A stretch of DNA of 64,000 bases from Leucocoprinus leucothites (taxonomy: Eukaryota > Basidiomycota > Agaricomycetes > Agaricales > Agaricaceae), in the NCBI GenBank assembly GCA_013368445.1, contig JAACJO010000010.1:558001-622000 (forward strand), read 5' to 3'. A program made the translations under genes and the position numbers. Position 1 is the stretch's first letter. Each line of letters opens with the position of its first letter. A model generated the notes under the pieces. It had not been told where the DNA came from. It made no database searches and worked only from the letters and a program-made list of their open reading frames with translations. Shown here piece after piece: positions 11,397-22,285 of this stretch.

Positions 11397-12431
11397 ATGC
11401 CCAATGTTATCCTCCTACGTTCTCCAGCAGAATCTCAGCCAGATCCCTATGAATCAACACTCCTTGCTGCTTCACTCAACCCCTATTCCATTCCCGCTCT
11501 TGAGACCTCATTTACCCATCTTTCCGATCTACAGTCTCTGGTATCATTGGGACCACAAGCGAAAGACTATGCAGGTGTGATAATCACAAGTAAACGCTCT
11601 TGCGAAGCTTGGACGACAGCTGCGAAGAACCAGCTCGCTTCCTTGTCTCCTAACGACGTTTCTCGATCAGAACTCAAAGCCTCGTTAGGTCGGTCTCCTC
11701 ACCTTCCTTAATCCAAGCAATAATGCATGAAATTCCATCCCAGTGGCTTGGACTAAGGTCCCGTTCTATGTCGTTGGCAAGGGAACTGCTGCTGCACTTG
11801 AAGAATTTCGGGAATTGTGCTTAGAGTCTGGTGTGAACTCGACACTTGACATTCGAGGCCAGGAGACTGGTACTGGCGAACAGCTTGCGCATTTCATTCT
11901 GGAGGACATTAGGGGAGATAGAGACAGTAACAATTTACTCTACTTGACTGGCGACAAGAATCGTGACACGGTCTCCAAAATACTCTCTTCGGAGGAGGCT
12001 AAAGCCTCCAACATTACCCTCCACACCCTTCAAGTGTATGAAACACACGGTTCAACGGGTTTTGAGAGAAATCTCGGATCAGTCATGACACAGGTGACGC
12101 ACAAAGAAAAAGGCACCGTCATCCTCCCACGATTAATACGAAATAAATCACTGACATTCACCTAAAAGACAACATCTGGTGGTTTGTTTTCTTCGCGCCC
12201 TCATCCTCCCAGTTCGCGTATCCCATGCTCTCAGAACATTTCCAGTTCATTCCAAAAGACTCCCCTTCCGTATCCAACGCCACATCTGCCCTCCCAATAG
12301 CCAGAGTCGCTGCCATAGGACGCGTAACATCAGCTTTTTTGGAGGAAGAACTCAAGGTTCGCGTGGATGCAATAGCAGCCAAACCTTCTCCAGAGGCCCT
12401 CGCGGCAGCTATATCCTCCGCTATGGAATGA
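11397..12431 (+). CDS. HEM4: Uroporphyrinogen-III synthase
   Basis: Heme pathway enzyme that cyclises hydroxymethylbilane to uroporphyrinogen III. The chosen start is MPNVILLRSP (11397), which opens with the typical first strand. The first domain has GVIITSKRSCEAW, matching the TS-x-x-A motif. After an intron (about 11690-11742), VAWTKVPFYVVGKGTAAAL carries the conserved V-G-x-x-T-A. LLYLTGDKNRDTV matches the domain-linker motif, and LHTLQVYETHG the interdomain strand. The final exon reads WWFVFFAPSSSQF, then VAAIGRVTSAFLEEELKVRV, matching the IG-x-T-A loop, and ends at 12431. The join between the VMTQ and WWFVFF exons does not work in frame with the obvious GT-AG pair (about 12096-12168), so that border is unresolved. 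Length fits the family. Confidence 0.88.
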
Positions 12432-12511
12432 TTCTCTTATCCCTTCTCTCCCACAGCAACGAGCACCCCCGAGCCGAAGGAAACGATTAGACCAACGTAG
12501 GAGTGGTAAGA

Positions 12512-14026
12512 TTATCTATCATTGATTTCCGTATACAAGGGCAAATATTCTTCGGGAATGCTCGAGATGGGCTGGTCTGGAGGGTATGAATGGTTCGGAT
12601 GTGTGGCTGGCAGTTGAAAGGGAGTAGGATGTAATAGCTCGGATATGTTGGCAATCACTGTCGGACCTGCCGGCATCATTTGTGCAGGATTGCGTATCGG
12701 CGCCAACTCCGATGTTTGAGAGAATGGATCTGACGCTGACCGATTGTGGCTATGGGATGACGCTGTCTGATTGTGACTATTGGATGACCGAGTCTTGGAA
12801 GACACGAACGACGTAGGTCGGGGCACATTATGGTCCGTATATCCGATCAACCTAAATGGATGAACATGATCATGTCGCTGTTGTTTTCTGGCAGCTGCAA
12901 GCCTGCGTTTGAACCACAGAAGCAGGATGACTATGACGAAAGCAAGGCCCCCAACCACACTCCCGGCTATGACCCCCGCTGGGACTCCCGAGCCACCCTT
13001 GTTCTGATCATCCGGAGGGGCTCCGCCTGTTGGTCGTGGTGCAGACCCAGACAATGTGATCTGTGTTGTACTCGCGTTCTGGATTATAAGGTGGTCTAGG
13101 ATAAGCGAGGGTGCCGAGGCTGGTCCAAGGTACTTGACTACAGCTCGGTGTGGGGCAAGTGGCAAGTTGGATGCCTCGAAGAAAAATCGTCGATCGAGTG
13201 CAGTACCGGGATCTGTTTTCCATGAGAAGACAACGTCATCTGCACCGTCAATCGAGTAGCTCCCCTGAGCTGTATTGGAAAAGTTCCCCGGTTCCGATAT
13301 ACCGAACCAAGATAACGAGGTGCCTGCTCCAAGAACTTAGCTGAACAATCAAAATCCCAATGCGGCTTGACAACTCACCGATGAAGTCAACCGTAACCTG
13401 GGAGCCAATCCGTGAGGTAGCATTTGCTGTCTGGCTCAGATTCGTCCACGGTGACCAGCTATCATCATATTGGACTATAGGATCGGTGTTGTCTACCAAC
13501 ATCGCTGCATTCCGCTGACTAGACGAAGTGTCGAAAACGAAACCGGGTTGTGGGTTATACTGGATCCAATCAATGCGGAACCTAGCGTCCGACGAATTGG
13601 TAACCACATTAATTGTGAGTGTATGTGGACCCATGGCACTGTTGAGTAAACCGTCATCCCAACACAATGGCCAGTTGTTCTGTGGGACAGGTGTTGAGTC
13701 GGCTACACGGATTGGAAAGTCGTCGACGAGACATTCCCAGCTGGGTCGTTCCGACAGGTTGCCTGGGTCGAGTCCCCACACATATATGTTCGAACCTGAT
13801 ACAACTCAGAAAGCTATGAAAGCGAGCACTCAAGCAGTAGGAACTCACCATGATACTGGAAGCTCAAAGACCCATTGTGCGATATTCCATGCAACGTTTG
13901 CAGATATGGTTTCCCGCTATTAGTATGAAACTCCTCTGGATTCCCCTGCTCTTGCCCCCATCCAGCCGAATATTGAATTGAGGGATCGTCATCATCGACC
14001 ACAGCCCATTTCGTAGCTGTATTCAT
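12512..14026 (-). CDS. Single-pass membrane protein with extracellular jelly-roll-like domain
   Basis: Belongs to a widespread basidiomycete group of unknown function: a beta-rich outer domain opening WAVVDDDDPSIQYSAGW, a central helix and a long polar tail. Exons from 14026 give LHGISHNGSLSF, YVWGLDPG, PSWECLVDDFPI, HTLTINVV, DPIVQYDD, then after an intron TSLSWFGISEPGNF and SYSIDGADDVVFSW. A Pro/Gly-rich stem (GGAPPDDQNKGG) precedes the helix GVIAGSVVGGLAFVIVILLLW, stopped by KRR. The cytoplasmic tail is Ser/His/Pro-rich. No N-terminal signal peptide is seen, as in many members of this group, so the central helix probably acts as signal anchor. The two repeats of a VDD/SI-x-Y module suggest an internally duplicated galactose-binding-like fold; that is inference. 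Short 80 bp gap to the HEM4 stop. Confidence 0.75.
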
Positions 14027-15297
14027 ACGGATCGCAGGTGGGAGGGTGAAGTCCCCATGTGTACACTTGGTTGGGTGCTTTATCTAGTTCAACTACCGAA
14101 GCAATTCCACGGCTATAATTAACTGACATAATGCTGGTATTCGCCGCCAAATCCCCGTTGATTCCGAACATAGAAAAGAAAGAGTTTCCCGACCATGTGG
14201 TAGGATTTGGCCGAAAGTTTAATTTTCGTCCTTAAGTAATGTTTTTGGCCGTGGCTGTCGGAAATGCAGGGAGAGAGTAATTGATTATTGAAAGATGTAG
14301 GTGCAGGCGAAGCTCTCTGTTTCTTCGCTTTCATCTAGGATTACGAGAGCGTCTATATCAGTAGCAGGAACACATACTGGTAGGAACCGGCAACCGAAAG
14401 AAGTTCCAGGCATAAGAAAGCTGTTTGATCGTATGGGTCACTATTTAAATATTCAGTACCCACTGCCACGGAGAATGTTCTAATAGAAGGCATAGCGAAC
14501 AAGTTCGACAGGCATAATAGGGCTTCCCTTCCCAGCCAATTCTAACTCAGCGATCCGAGCGCAGATGTGACTGTAACGAACCAAACAGCCCTTGTATTGA
14601 GTCCCAATGCTCATAAGAGGGTCGAGGTTGGCGCGAATATCATATGAGCACATGAACTCACACAAATCATATTTCAGCAGAAAGTAATGGCCACAACAGG
14701 TTAGTCCATGGAGCAAAGTTCCGTTGACCTATCGCCAAGCAAGGAAGCAGACGGCTCCCGGATAGAATAGCTTGCCGCCGAGAGAAGTTCCTTTCCTGGC
14801 AGAAGGAAGTTGGATGTGAGGAAGAGAAGATGATGCTTATGGTCGGGCGGTAATAACACTCGTTCACGATGGCTCACGTTAGCCGTTGCGCAGCGTGTAA
14901 CTGTTGATAGTATTGTGCTCAGCCAGGAACGCAGTCTAGGAACAATCGTACTCATCACTGACAGTGTCGCTGAATGCAGATGATTGATGATAAATTTAGG
15001 TCCCAGAACACCTTAGAAGAACTTGGGAAGAAGCACCGACTCGCGGAGTGTGTTTGGCTCCATGAGGAAAGTGCATGATCTATCTACTATCAGTCAAGTC
15101 TTACCCGATCGCTCATCAACCGCTCATAACCTACAGTAAGTTTGCAACGTCCAGGGGAGGAAAACCATGTCAGAACACATCTCAATCCGTCATCGCAGAA
15201 GCATCAACCTTCTTAATCTATACCTGTTCAAATCAAAAAAATACACTTCTCGGTCCCGCATACCATAGTCTTTGTTCCACCTGCACCAGAATCAGAA
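14027..15297. other. 1.3 kb without a secure gene; weak minus-strand candidate
   Basis: The only coding-like stretch is on the minus strand at about 14480-14958. One piece starts MSTIVPRLRSWLSTIL, and a second reads CCGHYFLLKYDLCEFMCSY, then GSPIMPVELVRYAFY before a stop at about 14480. The two pieces are in different frames without a clear intron, and I recognise no family. It could be a small gene or the relic of one. Confidence 0.3.
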
Positions 15298-17321
15298 TCA
15301 AACCGATAACTCAACCCTCTGACCTTTTCCAATCGCCTCCTTGACCTCCTCATCCGCCAAAGCAGGCTCAACCCATTCCTTCAAAAATGAATCAACCTGT
15401 TCTGGTGCTCGACCAATAAAGCTCTGAGGATCCAAGAGCTCATCAAGTTGCTCTTTGATCGAATCGAAATAAGGGGTTCCCTTGATCCGATCGATAAGAT
15501 CGTTTTCAAGACCAAGCTGTTTGACTTGGTGTCCAGCTTCGTGTGAGAGGACCTGTAATCACATGCGACTCAGTATCTGTGTGAGCCAAGATCGAAACCG
15601 GAAGAATTCTCACCCGAATTCTCTCGTGAGCTTCTTGCCTATCACCTCCCTTTTTGACAATAGCCATGATGACGTTCTCAGTGGCCATGAAAGGTAATTC
15701 CTGGGCGATACGGCGAGCAATGACCTTGGGATAAACGACAAGGCCTTCAGATACATTTTGTAGAGTTGATAACACAATGTCAGCGGTGAGGAATGCCTCG
15801 GGGAGTGTAATCCTGCGATTGGCACTGTGCAAGGGGTAAGAGCATGAGCGTATGTTCAGGCATAAATCCGTACCTGTCGTCAAGAGTACGCTCAAACCAC
15901 TGTACACTGGAGGTCATGAGAGCGTTCTGATGGAGGACCATGAGGTGGCGAGCAAGACTGCAAACGCGCTCGGAGCGCATGGGGTTGCGTTTATACGCCA
16001 TAGCCGAACTCCCAATTTGTGTAGACTCGAAGGGCTCTTCGACTTCCTGAAATCTACGTCAGCGAAACGTGATGTATAGGAGAGTATACTCTGGGAGAAC
16101 CTTTAAGTTTGCGAGTAACCGCAAGTCTGTCGCAATTTTGTGAGCTGTGGCGCCGAGCGAAGCCAAAGGAGCCAGGACATCGATATCAATTTTGCGTGAG
16201 TAGGTTTGCGAAGTAACGGGATAGGCATAATCAAAGCCAGAAAGCTGAGTGACAAGCCTGTCCAACTCCTCAACCTACCAAAGAAAAACACATCCCAAAC
16301 CAATCAAAAGCTCAGCTCAAGCCCCCCAATAAACAAAATCATTGAACACACCTTCTGATGATCACCATCAAACAAAGCCAAAAAACTAGCCTGAGTACCA
16401 GTAGTACCCTTCACCCCTCTAAACCCGAGATCATCCCTAACCCTCTTAATGTTCCTCAAATCCCATAACAATTCCTGAATCCAGAGCGTCGCACGTTTAC
16501 CAACAGTGGTCAATTGTGCAGGTTGATAGTGGGTGAAACCGAGGGTGGGAAGAGCACGGTATTGGGCTGCGAATGCGGAGAGACGAGAGATGAGAACGCC
16601 TAAAGAGCGGATAAGATAGGTGAGGCCCGTGCGAAGGAAGATGAGGTCGGCGTTGCTGGTTTGAGTAGATGGGTCAGTGGTGTGGTAGGACAAGACGAGG
16701 TGAGGCAATGACGTACTCGGTTACGTAGCATGATGTAGCACCAAGACTGATCAGACTATGAGTCAAGGAAAGGCAGAAAAACATAACACAAAACACGTAC
16801 TGGATGATACCAGCAGCAGCAGGTGCGACCTTTCCGAACGTATGAACATGGGCCATAACATCATGTCTACGTTTCTTCTCTTCAATAGCAGCAATCTCGA
16901 ATTGCTCAGGTGTTAAATCCTTCCAAAGTAGCATAAGCCTATCGCACCTCAACACCATCAACAGCAAGAATAAGGACATACCAAATTGTTCTTCATCTGC
17001 TCAATAGCTTCATCGGAGATCGGAAGACCTAGCTCTTTTTCTGCAATAGCGAGGTTCAGCCATAATTGCCTCCAGGTGCGGAAACGCATCTATTCCGCAA
17101 GGAACATGGTGGTGAGTGATTGGACCTTGTGGACATGGAGCATAAACGGGTAACTAACGGCTGGGGAAAATAGCATCGCCATCTCTTTGCTCGCATACCG
17201 GCTGAAACAAAACCATGCGTCAATTCATGTACCGTCTTGTTAAACGGTAACAATAACAGCCATGCGAAAGCACTTGCACTCACCTGGACAAGGGCGTCTG
17301 ATACGTCCCGTAGTCTTCCAT
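15298..17321 (-). CDS. ADE13: Adenylosuccinate lyase
   Basis: Purine enzyme cleaving SAICAR and adenylosuccinate to fumarate plus AICAR or AMP; cytosolic homotetramer. Start [12 protein letters not shown] at 17321. The next exons are [13 protein letters not shown] and, after an intron ending at about 17092, [29 protein letters not shown], the usual N-terminus. [10 protein letters not shown] has the conserved HDVMAH-type His. [15 protein letters not shown] carries the catalytic His region, and [13 protein letters not shown] follows. The fumarate-lyase signature appears as [15 protein letters not shown]: the common form is SSAMPYKRNP, so Pro is Ala here. Then [16 protein letters not shown], and [12 protein letters not shown]. 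It ends KGQRVELSV at 15298. About seven introns. Family assignment is certain. Confidence 0.95.
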
Positions 17322-17857
17322 TCCTCCTCGTGTTGATAGTTTAGATATAAATTGTCTCCAGAGTCAAGTAAGTAACCGAAAGGATGAACTTGGGGAAGGG
17401 GACCAAGTTCTGAAATCTTGATCAGCGATTTAATCTAATCGAATGCGATTTCCTGATTTAGCGCAAATCAGGTTCCAGGATCGGAAAACCGCCAAGATCA
17501 AATCGCCCGACGATAGCCGATGGGATTTGTAGATTTGTCGTGATGTCATTGTCCTTTGCTATGGTCTGCTGGAGGGATAACAGGTACATTTCAAGGTAAG
17601 AGTGTAGTAATACATGGCCAAGAATTATGTGCACTACTGATACAATAAGCCTGTACGATAGCAAAGGTAAGAAAGAAGACAGCATGGCTTTTTTGCCATG
17701 TTCGCAGTAAATGAGGTGGGATGTGGGGTAGCTGGGAAGAGTCGGATAGGAAAACAAGACAAGAAGGTTGAGCGACTCGTCTCTCCGAACGCACCTTTTA
17801 AAGAATATATGAAACAGGATATATTGTCTACAACAACAACACTCGTGAGGGTCAACA
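17322..17857. other. Intergenic
   Basis: No supported gene. It holds the ADE13 upstream region and the 3' flank of the proline-rich gene. The open frames present (both strands) lack motifs and splice structure. Confidence 0.5.
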
Positions 17858-19072
17858 TCACGAGAACGATCCATGGATCAAGGCGTCCCAAGCACTTTTA
17901 CCCTGCAAAGCCTGAATAAACTTTGCCCTGGGCGTTCCAGGTCCGCTGCCACCTGCGCTTCCAGCTCCACCGGGGTGATGCTGACAGGGAACCTGACCTG
18001 GACATCCTGTTCCGTTAGTGGCAGTGGCAGCAGCCTGAGCGACCGTGGCAGGAGATACAGGGGCATCCTTCGGAGGGTGCATACTCGGAGGAGCCACCCT
18101 ATTTTCCGCTGCATTAATCTTTCCCCCATCACCAGTACTCGCCGTCATAGGTAACACCGGGGCAGGAAGGGTATGTCCCAGGTCCGAGGTGTCGGTTACC
18201 GTTATCGCTGGTGGCGGAAGTGGAAGTGGTGGAGTGATAGGGTGTAACCGGGGACTGGTGCGCGAAGAAGGGGGATTAGACGGATTATGGGATATACTAC
18301 GGAATAGAGGAGGATGAGGGGGAGGCGGAGATTGGCGCTGAGGTGGTGTGTTTGACATCGGTATTGAAGGCGATGCGTCTGTGCTTGGTGCATCTGGATG
18401 TGATTCCTGTGTTGTTCGGGGTCGTCAAGCTAAGCCTGATCCATATCAAAAACATTCCTAGCTCACCAGACGGCCTAGCTTTGAAGGTGGATGTGAAGGA
18501 TGATAATGCGGTAAATGATGAAGCCTCGTAAAAGGATGCTCCTGAGAGTTGCTGGCATCCAACGAGGGTGTATAAGGCATTGTAGGAGGCGTCGCAGGAG
18601 TATACGATCCAGAGGAGCCAGAAAACGAATATGCAGGGGTCGCAGTGCCCGAAGAGGAGCGCGAACCGGGCATGGAAGGGCGTTTCTACACCATAAATGA
18701 GTGAAATCTGGTTTACTCCCATTTATTTTAGTATATACTCACGGGTGCCAGGATACTTCCCAGAGCAAGCCTTAAAGCCTCGCGGTGCTGAGAATTATAC
18801 TTGGCGCGAGGGTCATGAGGTGGATGGTGTAGTGGATCATGCTGCCCTCCGGGTGGGTACTTATCCACGCTCGTTCGAGGCGACGATAAAGGGTCAACGG
18901 AAGGTGGTCGACTGACTTGCGTTGGCTGGTTACAAAAGTATAAGTCAGGAGAAGATTTAAATTGATTGAAAAGCAGAAAAACGTGGCGAAGGATAGAAGA
19001 TAGAACGAAACCTCGTCGCCACCGTCAGAGGCAACGGGCCGAAAGCGAACAAGAGAAGGAACGACATACCAT
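17858..19072 (-). CDS. Proline/serine-rich hypothetical protein with a one-codon start exon
   Basis: No family recognised with confidence. Reconstructed exons: an ATG alone at 19070-19072, an intron of 144 bp, then PTQVSRPPSVDPLSSP and a likely structured segment DPRAKYNSQHREALRLALGSILAP. After a further intron come KRPSMPGSRSSSGTATPAYSF and TPSLDASNSQEHPF, and after another the last exon with MSNTPPQRQSPPPPHPP, PITPPLPLPPP, GCPGQVPCQHHPGG and the ending KFIQALQGKSAWDALIHGSFS. Most of the protein looks disordered. The amphipathic REALRLALGSIL helix and the KSAWDALIHGSF tail look constrained and would be the parts to search. All four exons join in frame through GT-AG introns, which supports a real gene. 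Upstream start remains an inference. Confidence 0.6.
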
Positions 19073-19630
19073 GATGACTAAACCCAAAATATCACTAGTG
19101 AATGGTACAGCGAAGAAGGATCGGATGTCGCGAGACCGTGCAGGTCGTAGTACGATGAAGAATGGGACCCGTAGAAAGTGGCCTATACGCCAGATAGACC
19201 AGAGGCTGAAGTGATAAGGAGGTGCTGGTCAGAGTGCAAGATAGGGCTAATTGCGCCAGGCTGTCAGGGCTGGGCGCCCATAAATAGCCCTGAACCTGTC
19301 GGTTGCGCGATCTGACAAATTCCCCACAATTCCCCCATAAATGGGAATCCTAAGATCCCTTGGCATAACTTACCCCAGATTATCTGTGTTGCGCAGCGGA
19401 AGGCAGTAGATGTGTCTATTATGGCTATCCACAACAAGCAAGTCAAGAGACACTTTAGGTCGGAACTGGGTCGGAGCCCTTGCGACTTGTAGCCTTGTCT
19501 CCGTTGGAGCCAGTTACATCATGTTTGACGACGCCTCCTAATAGCTGTGTCCATGTCTCATAGAAATTGACTCGAGTAGACTTGAAGATCCCATTCTTTA
19601 ACCACATACGACACTCGCATACGAATTACA
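19073..19630. other. Intergenic
   Basis: Between divergent genes (proline-rich gene left, tiny gene right). No open frame with family motifs or splice structure seen. Confidence 0.5.
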
Positions 19631-19956
19631 ATGCCAAAAGCTCGCAACACAGACACTACTTTCAAAGAGACCGAAACCGTCCACGGGCGCCCAGGGGTCA
19701 CAGAACGTAACATTAACGACGATTACTACAAGGATCCACCACATGTAAGTCAATAGCCTAAACGGCTTTTCTGTATCACTAATATGGCCCATAGAACATA
19801 GACCACAGCATTAAACAGCAAGGTGATCCAGCGCTGAAAGAGGGTTATTCCAAGGAACCAATTGAGCCTGTTGCGTCCGGGGATGCGGGGCTCGGTTGTG
19901 TGACCAAGGAGGCGGAGCTTGCTGAGATCGTACAAGACGACTCGGTTCATTCTTAA
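19631..19956 (+). CDS. Small two-exon hypothetical protein, about 91 residues
   Basis: No family recognised. Exon 1 starts MPKARNTDTTFKETETVHGR and runs to DDYYKDPPH at about 19744. The intron is GTAAGT to TAG, about 55 bp. Exon 2 begins NIDHSIKQQGDPALKEGY and ends EIVQDDSVHS, stop at 19954-19956. The protein is very hydrophilic, has no signal peptide or membrane helix, and resembles small stress-type disordered proteins only in composition. Support: clean ATG context (AATTACAATG), canonical intron between two open stretches in register, and coding-like residue use. Too short for a usual ORF list. Confidence 0.55.
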
Positions 19957-20336
19957 TGGTGAGCCTAGACTCTCGATCGCTAGCACTATATTCACCCTTC
20001 CATCCGAAGGTCGAGTCCTCATTGCGTTGTGGGGTTCGCGGCTTGTATTATGGTGTATATCTTGTGTACGATCAAAGATTAAACACGACCATTGTTACCC
20101 AAACGGACATTATATACGAGTGAAGATTGTATAATCGATAGATAACCTGCATGATGTTGTCAGAATGATATTGATTTGCGAATTCGAAAGAACAAACATT
20201 CGGCCTTGACGTGAATATGGGCATTTAATATCGGCTTCATGTCCGCAAGTTCATCGTGTATCGATTGAATTCGACCCAACCCGGCATCTCATACTTCAAG
20301 TATGAGAATCTCGGCGGTGTGTTTGAATTTGAACTT
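19957..20336. other. Intergenic between convergent genes
   Basis: AT-richer 3' flanks of the tiny gene (left) and the small secreted protein gene (right). Nothing else seen. Confidence 0.5.
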
Positions 20337-20862
20337 TCACCAGCAGCATCCGGTGATGACGAACACGGTAACGCCTGCTGCGCACAGTCGTCTACACTCG
20401 ACGACAGTACATTTCGCCCCGTCGCCTAGCAAGTACAAGCACAAGCACAAGGCCGGAAAGAACCCCAAACACGATTCATGTGATGAGCGAACAGAAATAG
20501 AACTTCCAGAGAAACACCGAACCTTGTCATAACTGCAAGTATGCACTCGTCTACCAGGTGTAGGCTCGGCTAATGGGTATCTACCAGACGTTTCCTCGGA
20601 GTCAGCTGCCCGGTGGAAAAGTTCCTGTGACTGGTAGAAAGCACACATACACACATTCGAAAATAGAGTACGCCGAGTCGTATGGTATGGCTCCCGGTAA
20701 ACCCACTAGCTTTTGCCCATTTGCATCAGTGAGTGGGCAGGAGAAGGTACAGGTCCCATTGAATGTAGAAGGTGACTCGGGTGAGGGATTAGGGGCTGCT
20801 AAGGCGAAGGGTATGATTCCAAAAGCAAGGAGGTAAGAGGCCCTCAACAGACGTTGAAGCAT
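20337..20862 (-). CDS. Small secreted cysteine-containing protein
   Basis: Starts MLQRLLRASYLLAFGIIPFALA at 20862 (a clear signal peptide; cleavage likely after ALA), then APNPSPESPSTFNGTCTFSCPL and YDSAYSIFECVY. An intron starting GTATGTGTG and ending TTGCAG (about 112 bp) joins FECVY in frame to DKVRCFSGSS. This second exon stays open to 20337 and has further Cys (ESCLGF, LCLCLYLL, AKCTVVECRRLC, TGCCW). A read-through product ending GTFPPGS is the alternative. Size, leader and Cys pairs fit effector-like or wall-associated small secreted proteins of basidiomycetes; no named family. The 3' half is the less certain part, since its hydrophobic run could be out-of-frame. Confidence 0.55.
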
Positions 20863-21659
20863 CGATTTGTTGAAAATGAACGACTTGGGTCCGACATAGA
20901 ATGTGGTCGAAAGACAAAATTCAGCCCTGTTAGTTCTTCTTCGCCTTGGCGGAACCTGGCGAGATCTAGCTCTCAGGACATAGAGTGCTTCTCAACGGTC
21001 GGTCTCCTGTCAGCGTTACATACATATGTTCTTCGTTGATGGCCCCAATGGGAACCACACTGTAAGTCGGAACTCGGTGCGTGATTGGTTGACAAGAGTT
21101 GTTTGAAATCATGGTAGATACCACACAGGTGCTTACAAATCACACGTCTTAGTCCATACATGGGCCTGATTTAGGGTCATCTGATCCGGGTCCGGGCATT
21201 TGCTCGCCGAAAACTCCCAGACACAAATGGCGAAAAAGGCCGATTTGGGATCGATCCTCTGTAGCATATGCCAGGGGTCTTCTCCCATCAGTTCGACTGT
21301 GGGAGAGGAAAAACCCGGAGGGGAGCACTTTCCCTCAGCTCATCCCCCAAGTCCAATCAACAGGAACCACTCGAGGTCACTCAGGATCACTCAGGATCAC
21401 TCATGTCATGCCGGATCACCTCTGATCACCACCACGAATTTCCGAGGTTCTCACTGGGATTAAGTGTTGATGGAAGAGACTGAGTACAGTGGCACCCATA
21501 GGAAATCACCATGCTATTTATTGGGAACGGAACAGATGAAACTCTTTAAACAAAATGTGCATGTCTCTACAATTTACTAAGATGTATCGCAAACAAGAGA
21601 CTGATATCGGAGATCTAGTAATCCCCAGACACTGTAGTATCTTATTCAACAAGGATGTC
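20863..21659. other. Intergenic with short direct repeat
   Basis: No gene supported. At about 21377-21403 an 11 bp unit (TCACTCAGGAT) is repeated in tandem, with a third, partial copy. Otherwise unremarkable. Confidence 0.5.
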
Positions 21660-22285
21660 TTACCATTCATTAACTGGAAAAGCCTCACAGCCTCGCTTGA
21701 TCTCATTCATAATATCTTCAAACCTTTGAAACCTTTGCTCTGTGAGAATATCATAGTTCCAGCGCTCCTGCAGAGCTGTATCAGCCGTCATCTGCGGGTC
21801 GGGACTGATCCTAGGGGGACTCATGCATCCGTTACTCTCCTTGGTGTAGAAGGAGAGCCTGGTACCCATCGCACTGAGACCATAAAGAGTTGGAAGGGGA
21901 CAGTCTATTTGGGCCCATTCAATCGAAATTCTGAATCTCTGAGCAGAGGTGAACACAACAAACCAGCTATATATCCCGGAGACGCTGGCGTATCTGGAGG
22001 TCGGCACGTTCACACTTGGAGGGAATGCAAAGGTCTGACGGTCGCTTTAATTCCATTACGCATACGCAATATAGTTCAATTCGGTTCATCGAGCACAACT
22101 TCAAATCTGACTATGAAATCGGCAGCATCGCGCGAACCGCCAGGCACATACGGGGGAATGACAGTATATCTGGAGTCGGAAGGGAAGATGGTGAGAAGTT
22201 TGTTATAGGGACCGCGAAATTCGGCCTCTGAAGGATTGGCGGGAATCTTGGCGAACTGGCGGGAGACAGACGCAGGTAAAGGCAT
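21660..22285 (-). pseudogene. Frame-disrupted member of an Agaricomycete hypothetical family
   Basis: Starts MPLPASVSRQFAKIPANPSE at 22285, with FRGPYNKLLTIFPSD, ADFIVRFEVVLDEPN, ELKRPSDL, CERADLQIRQRLRDI, CPLPTLYGLSAMGTRLSFY and ALQERWNYDIL. These blocks, in this order, match a large unnamed Agaricomycete family in which ELKRPSDL is continuous with the preceding strand. Here VLDEPN is followed by a stop, and the continuation (YCVCVMELKRPSDL) lies one base out of frame with no usable intron. After RLRDI there is another in-frame TAG before the CPLPTLYG block, again in a different frame. So at least two breaks are present. A decayed gene is likeliest; sequence errors or unusual introns are the alternative. 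No known function. Confidence 0.55.
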
